In this document: positions 25,122 to 34,286 of the stretch, one piece after another | Position numbering within the stretch: the stretch's first letter is position 1 | Layout: each line of letters starts with the position of its first letter | From: JAKFDK01 sp036676195 | GTDB lineage: Bacteria > Bacillota > Sulfobacillia > Symbiobacteriales > ZC4RG38 | Length of the DNA: 64,000 bases | Reading direction: 5' to 3' | NCBI GenBank assembly: GCA_036676195.1 | Contig: JAKFDK010000140.1 | Location: forward strand, 21,342-85,341 | The notes under the pieces: model-generated | Database searches by the model: none | Seen by the model: only the letters and a program-made list of their open reading frames with translations | Told to the model about the DNA's origin: nothing | Program-made: the position numbers and the translations under genes

Positions 25122-26312
25122 ATGGCAACACAGGCCGGTCTGCAGGCAGTCAGTGGCAACAAGGCGGCGGCACTGGGAGTCAGGCTCTGCCGGCCGGGGG
25201 TGATGGCCGCTTACCCAATCACGCCGCAGACCCCCCTGGTGGAGTACCTGGCGGGGTTTGTGGCCGACGGGGAACTGGATGCCCAGTTTGTTGAGGTCGA
25301 GAGCGAACATTCGGCCCTGAGCGTGATCCAGGGTGCCTGCCTGGGGGGCGAGCGGGTGTTCACCGCCACTTCGGCGGTCGGTCTGGCTTATATGTTTGAG
25401 CCCTACCTGCGCACCTCCACCCTGCGGCTGCCCATTGTGATGGGGGTGGCAAACCGTGAGGTCACCTCGCCCATGACGGTGTGGGGCGGGCAACAGGATA
25501 CCATGACCATCCGCGATGCAGGCTGGATTCAGATTTATGTCGAGAACAACCAGGAAATCCTGGACACGATCATCATGGCCTTTCGCCTGGCCGAACACCC
25601 GGATGTGCTCCTACCGGTGAACGTCTGCTATGACGGGTTTTACCTGTCCCACCTGGTCGAGGGCGTATCGGTACCGGCGCAGGAACAGGTGGACCGGTTC
25701 CTGCCCAAATTCAGCCCGCATGTACAGTTGGACTCCACTCAGGTCATGTCCCTGGACCCCCTGACCCCCGGGGACCTGCTCACCCGCTTCCGCCATGATC
25801 ATACCCGGGCGATGGAGCGGGCGCTGACGGTGCTGAACAACATTGACGCTGAATTTGGCCGCAGCTTCGGGCGCAAATACGGCGGCGCCCTGGATACCTT
25901 CATGGCCGATGACGCTGACCTGCTGCTGATTACCAGCGGCAGCGCCACCGGTACGGCCCGGATCGCGGTGCAGGAGGCCCGTGCCCGCGGGCTGCGGGCC
26001 GGCCTGGTGAAGCTGCGCTCGGTACGGCCGTTCCCGTCCGCCGCCCTGCTGGCCCTCATGCAGGGGCGCAAGGCGGTGGGGGTATTGGACCGCAGTGTTT
26101 CCTTTGGGTGGAGCAGCGGCTGCGTCCATGCCGAACTCCGCACGGCCATGGGCGGGCAGGCCGGACTGCCGCCGGTGGCAGGGTTCATCGCCGGGCTGGG
26201 TGGCGGGGACATCACTCGCGGCCACGTGGGCCGGGCGCTGGACACCCTGTCCGCTCTGGCAGCCGGTCGGGATGTACCGGCGGTGACCTGGCTGGATATT
26301 CCGGAGAATTAG
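25122..26312 (+). CDS. 2-oxoacid:ferredoxin oxidoreductase alpha subunit
   Basis: The alpha subunit of 396 residues has the N-terminal pyrimidine-binding domain (AAYPITPQTPLVEYL, then VEVESEHSALS) and the C-terminal domain II (LITSGSATGTARIA, then VKLRSVRPFPSAAL, then VLDRSVSFG). This completes the gamma-beta-delta-alpha set. ATG 25122 is four bases after the delta stop and has a GGGTGAGAG ribosome site; frames upstream lie inside the delta gene. Confidence 0.9.
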   Translation: MATQAGLQAVSGNKAAALGVRLCRPGVMAAYPITPQTPLVEYLAGFVADGELDAQFVEVESEHSALSVIQGACLGGERVFTATSAVGLAYMFEPYLRTSTLRLPIVMGVANREVTSPMTVWGGQQDTMTIRDAGWIQIYVENNQEILDTIIMAFRLAEHPDVLLPVNVCYDGFYLSHLVEGVSVPAQEQVDRFLPKFSPHVQLDSTQVMSLDPLTPGDLLTRFRHDHTRAMERALTVLNNIDAEFGRSFGRKYGGALDTFMADDADLLLITSGSATGTARIAVQEARARGLRAGLVKLRSVRPFPSAALLALMQGRKAVGVLDRSVSFGWSSGCVHAELRTAMGGQAGLPPVAGFIAGLGGGDITRGHVGRALDTLSALAAGRDVPAVTWLDIPEN

Positions 26313-26342
26313 CTCGCTGGTCTGCACGCACAGGAACCGAGC

Positions 26343-26684
26343 ATGCAAGCGGAATGGGGGCGGCCTGACTTGGCAGTACAAGTAAAACTGACGTTGTTTG
26401 GCCAACTGCGGACCCTGGTGGACGAACCGGCCCAGACCCTGGAACTGCCGGATGAAGCTACGGTGGTTGACCTGTTCCTTAAGTTATCCGAACGGTACGG
26501 CGAGCGTTTTTCCTCTCGGGTGATGGAAGTGCGGCACAACCGCCTGGGGTTGCAGCACCATGTGCTGGTGTTCGTCAACGACGAAAAAGTTGAAGCCAAA
26601 GATCAGGCGACGACCCGGCTCGGAAGCGCCGGCGGCCCCACTGAGGTCAGCGTTTACATCATGCAACCGTTTACCGGTGGCTAG
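26343..26684 (+). CDS. MoaD/ThiS-family ubiquitin-fold protein
   Basis: Beta-grasp protein ending in di-glycine (PFTGG). The core VKLTLFGQLRTLVDEP, then PDEATVVDLFLKL and HHVLVFVNDEKV, matches MoaD-like proteins. TTG 26370 is an alternative start and would remove nine residues. It immediately precedes the catalytic molybdoenzyme gene, as the homologue at 4688 immediately follows the NrfD gene of the other molybdoenzyme. Confidence 0.8.
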   Translation: MQAEWGRPDLAVQVKLTLFGQLRTLVDEPAQTLELPDEATVVDLFLKLSERYGERFSSRVMEVRHNRLGLQHHVLVFVNDEKVEAKDQATTRLGSAGGPTEVSVYIMQPFTGG

Positions 26685-26704
26685 CGAAGAGGGAGGCGAG
26701 GATC

Positions 26705-29353
26705 TTGGCGAAGCGGCAGAAGCAGATCTATGAAGACCGTTGGGTACCGTCGGCTTGCAACATGTGTTATGGCGGCTGCAGCATCAAGGGCCATGTGGTC
26801 AACGGCACCCTGATCAAGATCGAGGGCAACCCCGACAGTGACTGTGGCTGGGGCCGGCTTTGTCCCAAGGGCGTTTCCGGCATCATGACCCTGTACGATC
26901 CCAACCGGCTGAACAAGCCGCTGATCCGGACCAATCCCGTCAAGGGCAAGGGTGTCGATCCCGGTTGGAAGGAAATTTCCTGGGACGAGGCCATGAATAT
27001 CGTCTGTGACCGGCTCAAGAAAGTGCACGACGATGACCCGCGCAAGCTGTTCTACCAGGGCACCACCACCTGTCACAGCGTGCTGCTGGGGCTGCCGGTT
27101 TCCTTCCTGCATGCCTTCGGTTCCCCCAATATGTACGTGGGCGGGGGCGGCCTGCACTGCGGCAACGCCGCCCACACCCTGAACGGCCTTTACCATGCCT
27201 CCTGGTCGCTGGTGCCTGACTATGAATTTGCCGAGTATACCCTGTACTTCGGGTGTAGCAAGGGGCACAGCGCCGGGCACGCCGCCAACGCCGTTGCCCA
27301 GATGGCCGCTGAAGCCCGTGAGCGGGGCATGCGGCTGGTGGTGGTGGACCCGGTCAATAACTTTGCTGCCAGCAAGGCCGTGGAATGGGTGCCCATCATC
27401 CCCGGCACCGATGCCGCCCTGGCCCTGTCCATGGTCAACGTCATGCTCAACGACCTGAACGTGTACGACGACGAATACGTCAAGCTCAAGTCCAACGGCC
27501 CGTATCTGATCGGTCCCGACGGCCGCTACCTGCGGTGTCAGGAGACGCACAAGCCCCTGGTATGGGATTCTGTGTCCAACCGGGCGCTGCCCTTCGATGA
27601 CTCCGGCGTGAAGGACTTCGCCCTGGAGGGAACCTATGAGGTTTACGGCCAGAAGGTCCGGCCCGCGTTTGCGCACCTGAAGGATCATGTCAAAACCTAC
27701 ACCCCGGATTACGCCTACAAGATTACCAGCGTACCGGCCGCCACCACCCGCCGCCTGGCCAAAGAGTTCTCCGACGCCGCCCGCATTGGCAGCACCATCA
27801 AGCTGGAAGGGCACAGCCTGCCCTACCGCCCGGCGTCCGCTATTTACTTCCGCGGTGTTCAGGGGCACAAGAACGCGGTGTACAACTGCACTTCCATTGA
27901 ACTGTTGAACCAGCTCTGCGGCACGGCTGACCGGGTGGGCGGCGCTCTGGGCTTTAACCCCGTCTGCCACGGCCATCCGGAAACGAAAAAGCCCTACTAC
28001 AGCCCCACTGCTGATGAAGATGGCCTGATGATCACCGGCGCCTGGGTCGTGGAGCACAAGCCCTACCCGATCCGCAAGCCCAGCGAACCGGTGGAAACCA
28101 TGGGCCTGCACGAAATCTTCCCCTTCTCGGCCATGTCCACCATTCCCGCCAGTTCGGACCAACTGGAGCTGTGGGAAAAGGTCAAGCTACCGTACCGGCC
28201 CGAGATCATGGTCAACTTCGGCGCCAACTCGGTCATGAGCATTGGCAACTCCGATACGGTGGCCGAGACCCTCAAGCGCATTCCCTTCATGATTTCCTTT
28301 GACCTGTTCCTGAACGAAACCACCGACTTTGCCGACATCGTGCTGCCAGACACCAACTACCTGGAGCGTTTCGATGTGGGCCCCAACCACCCGTTCATCT
28401 TCAACCATCCGGCCGGCCGCGGCACCTGGACCTGGCCGATCCGCCAGCCGGTGATCAAGCCCGCCGGGGAGCGGCGGGACATCCAGGAAGTGCTGATCGA
28501 GATCGCCGACCGCATCGGCGTTCTCCCCGATCTGAACGGCTACCTGAACCTGTCGTACGACCTGAAGGGTGAGTACCGGCTGGACCCCAACAAGAAATAC
28601 CCCTGGGAAGAGATCTGTGACCGCCGGCTCAAGAACCTGTTTGGTCCTGAGCGGGGCCTGGAATGGTTCAAGCAGAACGGCGTGCTCAAGTGGCCCAAGA
28701 AGATCGAGGAAGTGTACTGGCGGGACTTCATTGACGTGCGGGTGCCGATCTACCTGGAATTCCTGATCGACGTCAAGACCGAAGGCAAGCGCATTGCCGA
28801 TAAGTACGGGGTCAAGGTGGACTGGGAGTCATATTACAGTCCGCTGGCGGCCTATGTGCCCGATTTCCTGCGCAAGGAAGATCAGGAGCACGACATGTAC
28901 GGATTCTACTACCGCCACACGCTCCACACCAACGCCTTCACCATGGAGAACCCCTGGCTGGACGAGGTCAGCCAGCGCACCCCCGGCACCTACGAAGTCA
29001 TCATGAACACCGAGACCGGCCGGCAGAAGGGCATCAAAGACGGCGACTGGATTATCATGGAAAATGATCATGGCCGTAAGGTCCGGGCCAGGGCGTTGCT
29101 GCGGGAAGGCATTCACCCCAAGTGCATCGCGGCGGCAGCCAACAGCGGGCACTGGGCCGATGGCATGCCCATCGCCAAAGGTAAGGGTGTCTTCTTCAAC
29201 GACCTGCTGGAGGTCGACCTGGAACACTCCGACCCGGTGACCCTGTCCCTGGAGCTGTCGGCCCGGCTGAAGGTGTACAAGGCGCCGCCCCTGAAGGACG
29301 GCGGCACCGGGGCACCGCGGCGGCGTGAACTGGAAGGGGTGCCTGGCGACTAG
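26705..29353 (+). CDS. Molybdopterin oxidoreductase catalytic subunit (PadB/PhsA-like)
   Basis: An 882-residue DMSO-reductase-family catalytic subunit of about 99 kDa. The [4Fe-4S] ligands C18, C21, C25 and C53 are at the same positions as in the protein at 2091, followed by PKG. A candidate metal-ligand Cys lies in GLHCGNAAH near residue 158. The C-terminal domain includes MNTETGRQKGI and ANSGHWADG. No Tat signal, so a cytoplasmic active site is expected. With the NrfD and Fe-S genes downstream it forms a PadBCD-like complex; PadBCD (Thauera) oxidises phenylacetyl-CoA to phenylglyoxylate, and a 2-oxoacid oxidoreductase is directly upstream here. Other substrates remain possible. TTG start with GGAGG eight bases upstream. 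Confidence 0.87.
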   Translation: MAKRQKQIYEDRWVPSACNMCYGGCSIKGHVVNGTLIKIEGNPDSDCGWGRLCPKGVSGIMTLYDPNRLNKPLIRTNPVKGKGVDPGWKEISWDEAMNIVCDRLKKVHDDDPRKLFYQGTTTCHSVLLGLPVSFLHAFGSPNMYVGGGGLHCGNAAHTLNGLYHASWSLVPDYEFAEYTLYFGCSKGHSAGHAANAVAQMAAEARERGMRLVVVDPVNNFAASKAVEWVPIIPGTDAALALSMVNVMLNDLNVYDDEYVKLKSNGPYLIGPDGRYLRCQETHKPLVWDSVSNRALPFDDSGVKDFALEGTYEVYGQKVRPAFAHLKDHVKTYTPDYAYKITSVPAATTRRLAKEFSDAARIGSTIKLEGHSLPYRPASAIYFRGVQGHKNAVYNCTSIELLNQLCGTADRVGGALGFNPVCHGHPETKKPYYSPTADEDGLMITGAWVVEHKPYPIRKPSEPVETMGLHEIFPFSAMSTIPASSDQLELWEKVKLPYRPEIMVNFGANSVMSIGNSDTVAETLKRIPFMISFDLFLNETTDFADIVLPDTNYLERFDVGPNHPFIFNHPAGRGTWTWPIRQPVIKPAGERRDIQEVLIEIADRIGVLPDLNGYLNLSYDLKGEYRLDPNKKYPWEEICDRRLKNLFGPERGLEWFKQNGVLKWPKKIEEVYWRDFIDVRVPIYLEFLIDVKTEGKRIADKYGVKVDWESYYSPLAAYVPDFLRKEDQEHDMYGFYYRHTLHTNAFTMENPWLDEVSQRTPGTYEVIMNTETGRQKGIKDGDWIIMENDHGRKVRARALLREGIHPKCIAAAANSGHWADGMPIAKGKGVFFNDLLEVDLEHSDPVTLSLELSARLKVYKAPPLKDGGTGAPRRRELEGVPGD

Positions 29354-29412
29354 GCCAGGCACCCTCCGGAGCAGGCAAGATGCTTGTCGCAAGTTAGTGG
29401 AGGTGATCGGCG

Positions 29413-30291
29413 TTGTTCCACCAGCTTGACCTGACGCGTAACCCCTACAGCCAGCAAAAGGAATGGCGTCATCTGATTCTGTTCGCCTTCTTCCTGGGCG
29501 GCCTGGGCACAGGCACCTACATGATTTCGGCCTATCTGGGACTCGTCTCCGGTATGATCACCGGCTTTCTGCTCTGCGCCGTGGGCAAGAACGTCTGCCA
29601 CATGCTGTACCTGGGCCGGCCGGAGCGCTTCTGGCGCATGGCCATGCGACCGGGCAAGTCGTGGATCAGCCGCGGGTTCTGGGGTATCGTCGGCTTCAGC
29701 ATCACTGGGCTGCTGGTAATTCTGCACCACCTGCAGTGGCTGAATTTGGGAACCGGATTGTACTGGACCCTGCTGGTGGCCAGTGTCATCTGCGGGCTCT
29801 GGGTCATGATGTACACCGGTTTCGTCATGTCTGTATCCCCGTCCATTCCGGCCTGGAACAGCACCCTGGTGCCGCTGCTGTTCGTGCTCTACGGCTTCCT
29901 GGGCGGCATGGACATCGTAATGATCATTCTGGGCCTGCTGGGTGGAGACGCTCCCGGGTTGCCGCTGCCGGTTTCCACCCTGGAAATGTGGGAACTGGGG
30001 CTGCTCCTGCTCGCCCTGTTCCTCACCACGGTCTATGTATCGGTCATGAACGTCACCTCCCCGACCACGAAGGAGGCGGCACGCCGGCTGCTGCGGGGTG
30101 AGTTGTTCGGGGTGTTTGTCATCGGCGTGATCGTGGTCGGGACCCTGGTGCCCATCGGCCTGACGGTCCTGGGCCTGTTAGGCGGAGCCAATCCGCTGGC
30201 GATGATCCTGACCGGCCTGCTGGCCCTGGCGGGTAGCCTGTTCTTCCGCTGGGCCCTCCTGCGGGTGGGGCTCTATTCACCCCTGATGTAA
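29413..30291 (+). CDS. NrfD/PsrC/PadD-like membrane anchor subunit
   Basis: A 292-residue polytopic protein with about eight hydrophobic helices. The motif LYLGRPERFWRMAMRPG then SWISRGFWG matches the paralogue at 5017. It should connect the molybdoenzyme to menaquinone. TTG 29413 is preceded by GGAGGTGA at six bases. Confidence 0.86.
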   Translation: MFHQLDLTRNPYSQQKEWRHLILFAFFLGGLGTGTYMISAYLGLVSGMITGFLLCAVGKNVCHMLYLGRPERFWRMAMRPGKSWISRGFWGIVGFSITGLLVILHHLQWLNLGTGLYWTLLVASVICGLWVMMYTGFVMSVSPSIPAWNSTLVPLLFVLYGFLGGMDIVMIILGLLGGDAPGLPLPVSTLEMWELGLLLLALFLTTVYVSVMNVTSPTTKEAARRLLRGELFGVFVIGVIVVGTLVPIGLTVLGLLGGANPLAMILTGLLALAGSLFFRWALLRVGLYSPLM

Positions 30292-30308
30292 GGAACGGAG
30301 GCGGAACC

Positions 30309-30911
30309 ATGCGTCTGGGAATGGTCATCGACCTGCGTAAGTGTGTCGGCTGTCAGGGCTGCACCATCGTGTGTAAGGCCGAAAATTTTACGCCCAAAGG
30401 CGTCTTCTGGAACGAGGTCCTGCAAAAGGAAATCGGCATCTTCCCCAACGTACAAAAGATCGCTCTGCCCCGGCCGTGCATGCACTGTGAGGACCCGGCC
30501 TGCATGCGGGTCTGTCCCACCGGCGCTACCTTCAAGCGCAAGGACGGCATCGTGCTGGTGGATGACGACATCTGCACAGGCTGCCGGGCCTGCGTAATGG
30601 CCTGTCCGTACGATGCCCGCTACTACATTGAGGAAAAGCCGAGCTACTTTGCCGGCCACACCACGCCCTACGAGGAATATGGTCAGGACCGGCATACCGT
30701 GGGCACGGTCAGCAAGTGTACCTTCTGCCACCACCGGCTCGACGAAGGGCTGCTGCCGGCCTGTGTCTCCAACTGCATGGCCAGGGCCCGTTACTTCGGC
30801 GACCTGGACGACCCCGACAGCGAGGTATCCCGCCTGATCCGGGAGCGGCACGGGCAGCAGCTCAAGCCCGAGGCCGGCACCAACCCCAACGTGTATTATT
30901 TGCTCCCTTAG
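30309..30911 (+). CDS. 4Fe-4S ferredoxin-type subunit (PadC/DmsB-like)
   Basis: A 200-residue subunit with CVGCQGCTIVC, CMHCEDPACMRVC, CTGCRACVMAC and CTFC...C...C, so four [4Fe-4S] clusters. It transfers electrons between the catalytic and anchor subunits. It ends NPNVYYLLP, close to the end of its paralogue (DPSLYYLY). ATG start with CGGAGG upstream. Confidence 0.9.
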   Translation: MRLGMVIDLRKCVGCQGCTIVCKAENFTPKGVFWNEVLQKEIGIFPNVQKIALPRPCMHCEDPACMRVCPTGATFKRKDGIVLVDDDICTGCRACVMACPYDARYYIEEKPSYFAGHTTPYEEYGQDRHTVGTVSKCTFCHHRLDEGLLPACVSNCMARARYFGDLDDPDSEVSRLIRERHGQQLKPEAGTNPNVYYLLP

Positions 30912-30982
30912 TTTGCGGACAGGCGGACCGGGGGCAAGTCCCCCTGGTGATAACGCACTCATCATGTTGAAAGAGGGTGGGG

Positions 30983-32257
30983 ATGCAGATGCTGTCGAGG
31001 AAGTTGAAAAAGTGGGCCGTCCCGTTCCTGATGGTGTCGCTGCTGGGCTCAGCGCTGGCCGGATGTAGTGGCGGCTCGGCGGACCAGGGGGCCAAGCCGG
31101 CGCAGCCGGCAGCGACGACCAAGGATGCGGCCAAGCCCGAACCGGCGAAGGCCGAAGCCCCCAAGCCGACCGAGTATAAGATTGGCCTGGCCATCGAGCT
31201 GACCGGACCGATCGCCGTCTGGGGCCAGCCGATGAAGAACAGCGTCAGCCTGGCGGTGGACCAGATCAATGGCGCCGGTGGCATCAAGGGTGTGCCTGTC
31301 AAGCTGGTAGTGGTGGATAGCGAAAGCGACCCGGCCAAGGCACTGCTGGCCGCCAAGAAGCTGGTCACCCAGGATAACGTTCTGGCTGTCCTTGGTGGCG
31401 CTGTCAGCCCCACCAGTATGGCCATGATGAAGTTCCTGGAAGAGTCCAAGGTACCCCTGGTATCCATGGGCTCCACCGATGCCCTCATTGAGCCGGTTGC
31501 TGAGCGGAAGTATATCTTCAAGCCGGTCATGCGCAGCCAGTTCATGGCTGAGGTGATCGTGCAGCACCTGAAGCAGAGCGGCGCCAAGAAGATCGCGCTA
31601 CTCGCCGCCAACGACGCCTATGGCCAGAGCGGTGAGGACGCCCTGGTCAAGGCGGTGCAGGGGTCCGGCATTGAACTGGCGATCAAGGAAAAGTTCGCCG
31701 CCGCCGACAAGGACATGAAGCCCCAGCTCACTCGCATTCGGTCGCAGAACACCGACGCCATCGTGGTCTGGGCGATCCCGCCGGCAGCCTCGCTGATCAA
31801 CAAGAACTATAAGGAGCTGGGCCTGAAGGCGCCGCTGATCCACAGCTACGGTGCCGCCTCCACCTTCTACGTCAGCCTGGCGGGTGCAGAGAACGTCGAA
31901 GGCACGTACATGGCCATGGACAAGACCTGGGTGGCCGACAACCTGCCGGCGGGCGATGCCCAGCGTAAGGCGATTGAGGTGTACGCCAAGGGATATAAGG
32001 ATGGGTATAAGGAAGATATCAGCCCGACCGGCGCCCTGGGTTACGACAACATGATGCTGGTGGCCAAGGCCCTGGAGCAGGCCGGCCAGGCAGATCGGGA
32101 AGCCCTGCGCAAGGCTCTGGAAAACGTGAAGGACTTCATTTCCGTGACCGGTAAGGTGAGCATGAGCGCCCAGGACCATAATGGCCACAGCATTCAGGAC
32201 TACGTGGTGGCCAAGATGGAAAACGGCAAGTGGAAGATTGTGTACCAGCCGAAGTAA
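30983..32257 (+). CDS. Branched-chain amino acid/aromatic acid-type ABC substrate-binding lipoprotein (LivJ family)
   Basis: Periplasmic-binding-protein type I lipoprotein: signal peptide with lipobox ALAGC, then an Ala/Pro/Lys linker, then the mature domain beginning YKIGLAIELTGPIAVWG. The DQINGAGGIKG and ESDPAKALLAAKKL segments are typical of Liv/Urt/aromatic-acid receptors. ATG 30983 has AGAGGG five bases upstream; GTG 30977 and ATG 30989 are alternatives. With the permease and ATPase genes it forms a complete importer, possibly for the substrate of the adjacent molybdoenzyme/oxidoreductase pathway. Confidence 0.9.
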   Translation: MQMLSRKLKKWAVPFLMVSLLGSALAGCSGGSADQGAKPAQPAATTKDAAKPEPAKAEAPKPTEYKIGLAIELTGPIAVWGQPMKNSVSLAVDQINGAGGIKGVPVKLVVVDSESDPAKALLAAKKLVTQDNVLAVLGGAVSPTSMAMMKFLEESKVPLVSMGSTDALIEPVAERKYIFKPVMRSQFMAEVIVQHLKQSGAKKIALLAANDAYGQSGEDALVKAVQGSGIELAIKEKFAAADKDMKPQLTRIRSQNTDAIVVWAIPPAASLINKNYKELGLKAPLIHSYGAASTFYVSLAGAENVEGTYMAMDKTWVADNLPAGDAQRKAIEVYAKGYKDGYKEDISPTGALGYDNMMLVAKALEQAGQADREALRKALENVKDFISVTGKVSMSAQDHNGHSIQDYVVAKMENGKWKIVYQPK

Positions 32258-32310
32258 AGGGCTGACCAGTTGACCGTCCGGACCAGCCGTAACGGGGAAG
32301 GTGGACAAGC

Positions 32311-33192
32311 ATGCTGGGCGCAAGGGACGTGCTGCAGTTGGTGGTGTCCGGCCTGGGGGTCGGAGCAGTCTATGCACTGATCGCAGTGGGCTTTGTCACC
32401 ATCTACAGCGTGACGAGGATCATCAATTTCGCCCAGGGGGACTTTGCCATGGTGGGAGCCATGATGGCAAGTACCCTGGTGGCGCGTGGGTGGTCCACAC
32501 CCTGGGCGGCCCTGGTGGCGGTGCTGGTGACCATGGTGCTGGGGGGCGTGAGCTATCGGACGATCCTCTTTACCCAAAGGGGATCGTCCGAGGTAACCCC
32601 CATCATTCTGACCATTGGCCTGGCCATCGTCTTACAGGCACTGGGGCTGCTCATCTGGGGACCTGATCCCCGGTCGATTCCGTCCTTCTCCTCCGTAGAA
32701 GTGGCCCAGATCGGCGGGGCAGGTTTGTCGACGCAGAGTTTCTGGATCTTTGGCATTATGATTGCAGTAATGGCTCTGCTCCACCTTTTCTTTGAGAAAA
32801 CCTACCTGGGTACCAGCCTGCGGGCTGCCATGGGCAACCCTACTGCCAGTCGCCTGGTTGGTCTGAATCCCTCCCATCTCGGCTTGCTGAGTTTTGCGCT
32901 GTCCGCCGGGCTGGCGGCAGTAGCCGGTATTACCATTACTCCCATGACTTTCGCCCAGTACAACATGGGCCTGATGCTGGGACTCAAGGGTTTTTCGGCC
33001 GCCGTCATCGGCGGACTCACCAACTCGGTGGGAGCCGTGGTGGGCGGCCTGCTGCTCGGGGTCCTCGAAGCAGTGGGCGCCGGCCTGGTTTCATCGGCCT
33101 ATAAGGATGCCCTGGCCTTTTTGCTCCTGATTATGATTTTGCTGGTACGACCCTCGGGGCTGTTTGCGCCCAGAGCGGCCGATCGGGTTTAG
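32311..33192 (+). CDS. ABC transporter permease, LivH family
   Basis: A 293-residue inner-membrane permease with about eight helices. LivH hallmarks are GAVYALIAVGFVTIY near the N-terminus, then RIINFAQGDFAMVGA, and the cytoplasmic loop RAAMGNPTASRLVGLN. It is the first permease of the LivHM pair. Confidence 0.9.
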   Translation: MLGARDVLQLVVSGLGVGAVYALIAVGFVTIYSVTRIINFAQGDFAMVGAMMASTLVARGWSTPWAALVAVLVTMVLGGVSYRTILFTQRGSSEVTPIILTIGLAIVLQALGLLIWGPDPRSIPSFSSVEVAQIGGAGLSTQSFWIFGIMIAVMALLHLFFEKTYLGTSLRAAMGNPTASRLVGLNPSHLGLLSFALSAGLAAVAGITITPMTFAQYNMGLMLGLKGFSAAVIGGLTNSVGAVVGGLLLGVLEAVGAGLVSSAYKDALAFLLLIMILLVRPSGLFAPRAADRV

Positions 33193-33225
33193 GGAGTCGA
33201 CCGGATCGTGGAGGAGGAAAGAGCA

Positions 33226-34272
33226 ATGGCCACGAGAACACCTGTCAAGGCGCTGTTCGCCACGGCGGTTGCGTTCGTGGCGGTGGCGGTCGCTGCAGTG
33301 CCGGCGCTGGGTAACGATTACCTGCGCAGCCTGGGGATTTTCATCGCATTGCAGGGCCTGGTGGTATTGGGACTCATTCTGCTCATGGGGTTTGCCGGGC
33401 AGGTTTCGCTGGGTCAGGCCGCGTTTGTGGGCCTGGGGGCCTATGTTTCCGGCATCCTGACTGTGCACTTCAAGTGGAACCCCTGGCTGGCGATGGTGGC
33501 GGCGCTTGTGGTAACAGCCCTCGTAGCGGCCGGCATTGGCGCCATCACTTTACACCTGCGCGCGCACTATCTGGCCCTGGCGACGCTGGGCATCGGGATC
33601 GTTGCCACGATCCTGTTCGCAGAACTTCCCCTGACTGGCGGGCCGTCCGGGTTGCTGGGCATCCCCAGCTTGTCGGTGGCCGGATTCAAGTTCAATACCG
33701 ATGCCCGTTTCTATTACCTGGTCTGGGGAATTTTCGCCCTCGGCATGGTTGTGGCCTATAACCTGATGCGTTCCCCCCTTGGCCGCGACCTCAAGGCGAT
33801 TGCCGACAGTGAACTGGCGGTACGGTCCGTGGGAGTCCGTACCCACCGGGCCAAGCTGCGCGTGTTTGTCGTCAGCGCCCTCTATGCAGCCGTTTCCGGC
33901 AGCCTGTTGGCGCACTACATCGGCTTCATCAGCCCGGATTCCTTCGGGGTCTGGGCGTCGGTGCGGTATCTGGTCATGGCTACGGTAGGTGGGCTGGGCA
34001 GTATCTGGGGTGCCCCGGTGGGAGCCATGGCTGTGAATATGCTGGTCGAGATCCTGCGGGTTGTGGTTCCCCATCTGCTGGGGGAAAGCAAGACGGCCAT
34101 GTTCGAGTCCGTGGCCTTCGGCTTGCTACTCATTCTTTCTTTGAAGTACATGCCAGAAGGGGTTATGGGCTGGCTGCTCCCCGAGCGTGACCGGCGGGGA
34201 GAAAACCGTGTCCAACCCCGGCCAGACAACGGCAAACAGCTTGCCAAGGCCGGCGGTGCCGCGGCAAGATAG
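33226..34272 (+). CDS. ABC transporter permease, LivM family
   Basis: A 348-residue permease with about ten helices. GFAGQVSLGQAAFVGLGAY and the loop DLKAIADSELAVRSVGV are the LivM signatures. ATG 33226 has GGAGGA at good spacing; an in-frame GTG at 33208 lies upstream of that ribosome site. The C-terminal 30 residues are charged. Confidence 0.88.
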   Translation: MATRTPVKALFATAVAFVAVAVAAVPALGNDYLRSLGIFIALQGLVVLGLILLMGFAGQVSLGQAAFVGLGAYVSGILTVHFKWNPWLAMVAALVVTALVAAGIGAITLHLRAHYLALATLGIGIVATILFAELPLTGGPSGLLGIPSLSVAGFKFNTDARFYYLVWGIFALGMVVAYNLMRSPLGRDLKAIADSELAVRSVGVRTHRAKLRVFVVSALYAAVSGSLLAHYIGFISPDSFGVWASVRYLVMATVGGLGSIWGAPVGAMAVNMLVEILRVVVPHLLGESKTAMFESVAFGLLLILSLKYMPEGVMGWLLPERDRRGENRVQPRPDNGKQLAKAGGAAAR

Positions 34273-34286
34273 GAGGTGGATGGCCG

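Noticed and set aside
26681..28162. Minus-strand open frame of 493 codons opposite the right molybdoenzyme gene
   Set aside because: Antisense shadow of the 882-residue catalytic subunit.
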